Shown here in pieces: positions 5,757 through 9,330 of a stretch of 9,330 bases of DNA (its first letter is position 1; each line of letters starts with the position of its first letter). The notes under the pieces are model-generated. The model was not told the origin of the DNA. It ran no database searches and saw nothing but the letters and a program-made list of their open reading frames with translations. The DNA comes from JASFTV01 sp050050615 (GTDB lineage Bacteria > Desulfobacterota > DSM-4660 > Desulfatiglandales > HGW-15): the NCBI GenBank assembly GCA_050050615.1, contig JASFTV010000125.1:1-9330 (forward strand), written 5' to 3'. Both the position numbers and the translations under genes were made by a program.

Positions 5757-6920
5757 TTATTCATCCACCCACCTTTTGTTGAAATCCAGTCGTTCGTATG
5801 CGCTTACTGGAAAATTCCGCCTGAGTTTATCAAAACACGCATCTATTAAACCGGGGAGATTACTCTCCAGCCACTGCTGTATGAATGCTAGAACTGATTC
5901 ATCTGTAACCTGTAATTCAGAAGGGATATGGAATGAAGGTAGAGTGATCTGTGGGTCAAACTGTATGCTGGGAGGGTATTGCCTTACCTTCTTCAACTTG
6001 ACATCGTGCTGAAAAGTCCTCGTTCTCTTTGTTGTCTCAAGATATGCGAGCTTATGTTCGCGAAACACGATCTCTTCTTCATGGGATTGATCCATGGCTG
6101 CTTCCGGATAGAATGGCTCGTTCGTTCTCAATGATCCTTCATAAAGGGTGAATAGCTCCCAAAAAACTGGCTCAAGCTCTTCATCTTGCTTGACCTGTTT
6201 CAAGCCAAGCTCTTTTATCGCCTCGGACCTCGAGATGCATCGATGAGGCGACGAGAAGTCAGAAAAGAGTTTTCTGATGATCTTCTTGTTAGCACGTGGT
6301 CCAAAGCGTCTTTTCCGGCTCTTCAAGAGCTTCAAGCAGTCCGTTTTGGCTTGCTCCACCGCCTTGTTCATGCTGCCAAGAAAAAGAGGAGGAAATTTTT
6401 CGGCCGTACGCAGGAAGGCATCGATCCTCTGCTTTTCTCGTATCTTGCCTATGCTTTCCAACAAAGAAATCAGGGCTGTTACATCCTCCATGTTCACGTG
6501 GACTCCTTCGGCCAATCCAAGCTCTCTGGCATTTTGAGGATAGGTGACGGCAATGTCAATGGGGCTCAGTTCACCTCTTTCCCCCATAATAATTTTGTCA
6601 GCCCCCAGGGCTATCATGGTGGCGGCACTATGTGCTTTGTATGGCACAATAACGTTGAACCGGCTAAACAGTTCTCGAATCATCCCGGCAATCTGCCAGG
6701 GTACAGCGTTATCACCGCGGCGTGCGCAAATGAAAAGGTCCAATTCCTTTTTCTTATCAAATGGTTTTAACTCGCATAGCAGGTTGTACATTTCACGCAC
6801 TGCATCTGGACTGATATTTCCCTCCACGTTTGGCCGATCGCTCAAGATATAGGTGATCACATACGAGTTTCGTTTCTCTTGAATCCACTCGATCAATTCT
6901 AAGCGTTTTTCTTTGGACAT
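5757..6920 (-). CDS. SDH/ClpP-like serine protease family protein
   Basis: With the start used here this is a 387-residue protein. Residues about 5-125 have the ClpP/crotonase fold of the serine dehydrogenase proteinase (SDH) type. These include the DLFIC strand followed by RRGD (67-70), then VPW and the helix IAGMIRELF, then VPYKAHSAAT with probable catalytic Ser98 and LGADKI, and GELSPID (116-122). The rest is helical and charged with no recognised domain. In related proteins the first loop usually has two glycines (RGGD), which help form the oxyanion hole; here one is Arg68, so catalysis may be altered. ATG 6920 is chosen because GGAG lies 6 nt upstream and family members begin at this point; an in-frame ATG at 6962 adds 14 residues but has no well-placed Shine-Dalgarno. 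There is no signal peptide, so it is probably cytoplasmic. The substrate is unknown. A hairpin-rich leader lies upstream. Confidence 0.82.
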   Translation of the reverse strand: MSKEKRLELIEWIQEKRNSYVITYILSDRPNVEGNISPDAVREMYNLLCELKPFDKKKELDLFICARRGDNAVPWQIAGMIRELFSRFNVIVPYKAHSAATMIALGADKIIMGERGELSPIDIAVTYPQNARELGLAEGVHVNMEDVTALISLLESIGKIREKQRIDAFLRTAEKFPPLFLGSMNKAVEQAKTDCLKLLKSRKRRFGPRANKKIIRKLFSDFSSPHRCISRSEAIKELGLKQVKQDEELEPVFWELFTLYEGSLRTNEPFYPEAAMDQSHEEEIVFREHKLAYLETTKRTRTFQHDVKLKKVRQYPPSIQFDPQITLPSFHIPSELQVTDESVLAFIQQWLESNLPGLIDACFDKLRRNFPVSAYERLDFNKRWVDE

Positions 6921-6982
6921 AACCGACTCCGGTGATTGGAAGGAACCTGGCTCTTGAAACATCAGGTGGGTGGTGAATCTCC

Positions 6983-7112
6983 CCGCCCACAGGGCGGTGC
7001 ATCTTCACAACCGGAAAATGCCACGCATTTTCCGGAAAGCCGCCATCGGCGGCCTCAGAGCAAAATGGGTTTAACCCATTTCGCGTTGTAAAAACCGCGG
7101 GGGCAAGCCCCC
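6983..7112. repeat. Array of five consecutive hairpins with 2-3 nt centres
   Basis: In order these are: CCGCCC-ACA-GGGCGG (6983-6997); 11-bp arms CCGGAAAATGC (7011-7021) and GCATTTTCCGG (7025-7035) around CAC; GCCGCC-ATC-GGCGGC (7039-7053); AAATGGGT-TTA-ACCCATTT (7063-7081), extended by a further GC/GC pair past one mismatch; and GGGGGC-AA-GCCCCC (7099-7112). All arms are perfect, the arm sequences are unrelated to one another, and only the architecture repeats. The array lies 60-190 nt upstream of the protease start and could form in its minus-strand leader RNA or as DNA cruciforms. No T-runs suited to termination follow. The ORF at 6793-7143 (-) across it is a by-product of the hairpins. 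Confidence 0.75.
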
Positions 7113-7181
7113 TGCACCCCCACAAAAACGACGCGCCATTCACCCCCAGCCTTCCGGACGGGGTTCTCTGCCGCGGTTTTT
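7090..7181. repeat. Long-range 11-bp inverted repeat enclosing the end of the hairpin array
   Basis: AAAAACCGCGG (7090-7100) is the exact reverse complement of CCGCGGTTTTT (7171-7181), with 70 nt between. It overlaps the last hairpin of the array, so the two structures would compete. It may mark the boundary of a small mobile or repeat element, but no flanking target duplication was seen. Confidence 0.5.
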
Positions 7182-7357
7182 GTAGACAAAATATCTAGGG
7201 ATCTTGGTGAAAATCTGAAATAAGACCGCCCGTGGCCAATAGAAGCGAATCTGCTGGCGCTCTGTTGATAAGTCTCTAAGATTTTTGGAACACCTTACTT
7301 TCCGAAGTGTCGAGTGTCAACCCGGGATGGACAATATTATGAAATGATAGGAGGTGC

Positions 7358-7507
7358 GTGAAGTCAAGGAAAATTCTTTCACCGATCATGGGCGACAGCT
7401 ATGAAAACGGGCAATACATATGCCGCGTGCAGTCGGCCACAGCTGTCGATGCCAAAGTGATGTCACAGAATTCAAACGAAGATCGATTTCTTATGTGGGC
7501 AGCCTGA
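7358..7507 (+). CDS. Possible small protein of 49 residues, not recognised
   Basis: This GTG-initiated ORF runs to TGA 7505-7507. Its translation looks protein-like (ILSPIMGDSYENGQYICRV near the middle) but matches no family I know. A perfect AGGAGG precedes it, but only 3 nt from the GTG, closer than usual; ATG 7388 (codon 11) is another possible start. It overlaps a predicted stem-loop and its stop lies in another hairpin, so the region may instead be structured non-coding sequence. It is antisense to nothing and sits alone between two minus-strand genes. Confidence 0.25.
   Translation: MKSRKILSPIMGDSYENGQYICRVQSATAVDAKVMSQNSNEDRFLMWAA
7393..7448. other. Structured element: long-range stem with an inner hairpin
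   Basis: CGACAGCT (7393-7400) pairs with AGCTGTCG (7441-7448). After one A/C mismatch, TG (7402-7403) pairs with CA (7438-7439). Stacked on this, GCCG (7422-7425) pairs with CGGC (7434-7437) around an 8-nt loop, leaving an 18-nt single-stranded stretch on the 5' side. It resembles no named riboswitch that I can identify. Confidence 0.35.
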
Positions 7508-7518
7508 CCTCTCGGCTG
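7500..7518. other. Hairpin just beyond the pentapeptide gene stop
   Basis: CAGCC (7500-7504) pairs with GGCTG (7514-7518), and after a bulged T the GA/TC pairs (7506-7507 / 7512-7513) extend it to 7 bp with loop CCTC. It lies 16 nt beyond the end of the pentapeptide-repeat gene and could protect or end that transcript. No U-run follows on either strand, so it is not a standard intrinsic terminator. Confidence 0.35.
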
Positions 7519-7534
7519 AAAAGAAGGGATGGTT

Positions 7535-8872
7535 TCATCTGAAGATTTCGTCTACAATCTTACGGATCGCCTCACTCATTTTTTCCATCTTACTATATTG
7601 TTCAGCAACCTTATACTGAATACCTTTCGTGTTGCCCTGCCACGGCGCATAGGGCGTCGAAGCAATCTTTCTTAAACTGATCGCCTTGTTTGTCTCGTCG
7701 GTGATCTCTTCTAGCCGAGCGGCATATTTTTCAGTTGTGGGAGTCTTGAAATATTCATTCAAGGCATCTCTCAACTGCGTTTCAAACAAGTTGACCTGCT
7801 TTTCATAGAAGCTTTTGTCAAGAACAAAAAAGGTAAACTTGGTGTCATCCTTGGATAACGCCTCGATACCTTTCAAGCTCATCACTGGCCAGCCTACAAC
7901 GTCGTTAATGGATTGGGTTATGAATCTAGCCACAAAATCGGCTGATATGGTAAAAGGAATATTCAAGATGAGTTCTGACAGCCTTTCGCGTTCGGCAAAC
8001 GCCTCCTCGAACTCGCCAGGGCTAAATCTCCTTATTGTTTTTTCGCGACCACTAATAATGTGAGTACAGGTAACGCCTACAATAATCCAGCCTGATAAGA
8101 CGGCATCATCCAAAACCACGCCGCTCAGATTAGCACGACTCAGATCCGCTCTCGCCAAAATAGAAGCTGTCAAGGTTGAATCCCTCAGATTGGCGCCAAA
8201 CAGCTTCGCTTCCCTGAAGTTCGCCCCATGAAGGTCAGCTCCAATGAGAAGCGCCTCTTTGATTTCGGCTCCCACAAGGGCAGCCTCCCTAAGATTGGCC
8301 CCGCTCAGGTTTGATCCGCTTAGATTTGCACCCATCAGGTTCGCCTCTCCCATTTCCGCCCCAACCAAGTTGGCCTCGCTCAGGTCGGAGTCCATGAGGT
8401 TTGCCCCCACGAGGTTTGCTCCAACAAGGTTGGCCCCGATCAGATTGGCCCCACTAAGATTGACCCCGGTCAGGTTGGCTCCCTTCAGGACGGCGTCTTT
8501 CAGGACGGCTCTACTCAGGTTGGCCTCCCTCAGATCGGCCTGACTCAAGTTGGCCTCTCTCAGAAGGCTGCCGCTCATGTTGGCGGCGATAAGGTCGGCC
8601 CCGATCATGTTCGCGCCAACAAGGTTCGCCCCGACCAAGTTGGCTCCGATGAGATTGGCTTCACTCAAGTTGGCCCCGACTATCACGGCGCCGCTACTCA
8701 AGTTGGCCCCAATGAGGTAAACCCGGCTGAGATCAGCTTCAATCAAATTGGACCTTCTGAGATCGGCCCGTTCCCCCCCCTCTCCTCGCAGCCATTTTCG
8801 GTGAGCGTCGAGAATTTGGAGAAGAGGTTTTCCGTTATGAGATAGTTCGCCTATTGGTTTGTAATCAGGCAT
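7535..8872 (-). CDS. Pentapeptide-repeat protein with unique C-terminal domain
   Basis: This is a 445-residue protein. Residues 1-35 are a short helical leader (DYKPIGEL, then LLQILDAHRKWL). Residues 36-261 hold about 45 pentapeptide repeats of A(N/D)LxG type (ANLVG, ANLSG, ANLIG), which in this family form a right-handed quadrilateral beta-helix of about 11 turns. One six-residue step, after GAVIV near 61-66, breaks the register. Residues 262-445 are a separate alpha/beta domain (CTHIISG, then SPGEFEEAF, then a helical charged end) that I do not recognise; similar tails occur on other pentapeptide proteins. ATG 8872 is preferred over TTG 8974 because AAAAGG precedes it by about 8 nt and the upstream extension looks untranslated. 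No signal peptide is seen. The molecular role is unknown; beta-helix proteins of this kind usually act as binding scaffolds. Confidence 0.88.
   Translation of the reverse strand: MPDYKPIGELSHNGKPLLQILDAHRKWLRGEGGERADLRRSNLIEADLSRVYLIGANLSSGAVIVGANLSEANLIGANLVGANLVGANMIGADLIAANMSGSLLREANLSQADLREANLSRAVLKDAVLKGANLTGVNLSGANLIGANLVGANLVGANLMDSDLSEANLVGAEMGEANLMGANLSGSNLSGANLREAALVGAEIKEALLIGADLHGANFREAKLFGANLRDSTLTASILARADLSRANLSGVVLDDAVLSGWIIVGVTCTHIISGREKTIRRFSPGEFEEAFAERERLSELILNIPFTISADFVARFITQSINDVVGWPVMSLKGIEALSKDDTKFTFFVLDKSFYEKQVNLFETQLRDALNEYFKTPTTEKYAARLEEITDETNKAISLRKIASTPYAPWQGNTKGIQYKVAEQYSKMEKMSEAIRKIVDEIFR
8090..8767 (-). repeat. 15-bp-period tandem repeat encoding the pentapeptides
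   Basis: The DNA repeats every 15 bp with GCCAACCTG-like units (read on the minus strand), one per pentapeptide. Units near 8400-8460 and 8590-8660 are nearly identical (runs of ANLIG, ANLVG, ANLVG), consistent with recent duplication or slippage inside the array. The repeat is coding, and the ORF at 8244-8543 on the plus strand is its shadow. Confidence 0.8.
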
Positions 8873-9024
8873 AGACCAGCCTTTTTGAAGCTTGCTGGAG
8901 GCGATCAACAACGATATTTGCGCCCCGAGACAGCCTGAAAAGCCTTCCACTGTCCAGATATTGATGCGGTCCAAAATCCAGCATTTTAGTTACCTACAGA
9001 AACATTTTCACAAATTAACCGAAT

Positions 9025-9052
9025 ACTATAGAACCTAGTATATTTTTCTAAA
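9025..9052 (-). promoter_or_regulatory. Possible promoter of the pentapeptide-repeat gene
   Basis: On the minus strand, TTTAGA (9052-9047) and TATAGT (9030-9025) are separated by 16 nt and match the -35 and -10 hexamers at four and five positions. TATACT (9042-9037) is an alternative -10 without a good -35. The leader to ATG 8872 would be about 145 nt. Confidence 0.3.
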
Positions 9053-9215
9053 TATTAACATACTTAAGTAATCTCAAAGAGAGAGCTAAAATCCCCTAAG
9101 AGCTCTAAAACAATGCAAAAATCGTGCAAACTTAATGAGTTATGAGACACTACCATATTTCAGTGACTTAGCCAAGGCATAGAAAGGTATACCCCATGGA
9201 ATATGTAAGAAATTA

Positions 9216-9271
9216 CCCATTTTTGGCAGCAAAAATGCCCATTTTTGGCAGAATTTTGCCCACTTTTTGGG
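9216..9271. repeat. Three tandem copies of a CCCATTTTTGG unit spaced 21-22 bp
   Basis: CCCATTTTTGGCAG occurs at 9216-9229 and exactly again at 9238-9251; a diverged copy, CCCACTTTTTGGG, is at 9259-9271. The starts are 22 and 21 bp apart, two turns of the DNA helix. The spacers create inverted repeats: CATTTTTG (9218-9225) pairs with CAAAAATG (9230-9237) around GCAG, and TGCC/GGCA flank the second core. The arrangement fits a multi-site operator for a dimeric regulator or a small iteron-like array. Confidence 0.6.
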
Positions 9272-9330
9272 AAAAAGAAAAGCGAAATCGAAGCCGGCCC
9301 ACAATCAGAGAGCGTTGGACGGAGGGGTAT

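Larger units (their letters stand above)
8873..9330. other. AT-rich non-coding region upstream of the pentapeptide gene
   Basis: No ORF with recognisable content lies here. The stretch 8975-9215 is markedly richer in A and T than the genes to its left and carries the probable promoter of the pentapeptide gene. GGTATACC (9186-9193) is a perfect 8-bp palindrome. The tandem repeats at 9216-9271 follow, and GGAGGGG close to the right edge might be the ribosome site of a plus-strand gene starting beyond the window. Confidence 0.55.

Noticed and set aside
6793..7143. 116-codon minus-strand ORF across the hairpin array
   Set aside because: It overlaps the protease gene in another frame and its residues simply translate the hairpin arms.
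8244..8543. Ser/Arg/Leu-rich repetitive ORF on the plus strand
   Set aside because: It is the antisense shadow of the pentapeptide-repeat array.
9224..9238. Sigma-54-like TGG with GC ten nt on (TGGCAGCAAAAATGC)
   Set aside because: The GG-to-GC spacing is right, but the match beyond it is weak and is a by-product of the tandem repeat.

Overview
The window looks like chromosomal DNA from a Desulfobacterota (delta-proteobacterial) organism, probably an anaerobe. This rests on inference: mid-range GC, an apparent in-frame selenocysteine codon in a redoxin, a ferredoxin/radical-SAM fusion, a PilZ/fibronectin-III-like protein with a paralogue nearby, and long hairpin-rich intergenic stretches. 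Nothing here identifies a species.

Left part (1-1352, minus strand): a probable two-gene operon. The upstream gene (780-1352) encodes an exported thioredoxin-fold redoxin. Its CxxC active site reads TGA-Pro-Lys-Cys, and a bacterial SECIS-like hairpin follows the TGA, so it is best read as one selenoprotein rather than two short ORFs. Downstream, after 54 bp, is a protein with a cyclic-nucleotide-binding domain, one membrane helix and a rhodanese domain; it runs off the left edge. Signal peptide and membrane topology would put the redoxin and the rhodanese on the same, periplasmic side.

Middle-left (1353-3887): about 690 bp of non-coding DNA with a run of short palindromes (1706-1889). Two plus-strand genes follow: a [2Fe-2S]/radical-SAM fusion (2042-3103) and a PilZ/FnIII-like protein (3171-3887). 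The second has a strong Shine-Dalgarno and an in-frame ATG exactly at its domain junction.

Middle (4031-6920, minus strand): a two-helix membrane protein with a coiled-coil tail, a second protein ending in the same FnIII-like domain as the PilZ gene (about 54% identical, ungapped), and a serine protease of the SDH/ClpP-like type. The PilZ gene and this minus-strand group converge at 3888-4030.

Right part (6921-9330): a dense hairpin array (6983-7112), a possible 49-codon ORF overlapping a structured element (7358-7507), a pentapeptide-repeat protein with about 45 repeats (7535-8872, minus), and an AT-rich non-coding end carrying three tandem copies of a CCCATTTTTGG unit at 21-22 bp spacing (9216-9271). 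No tRNA, rRNA, CRISPR array, transposase or phage gene was seen.
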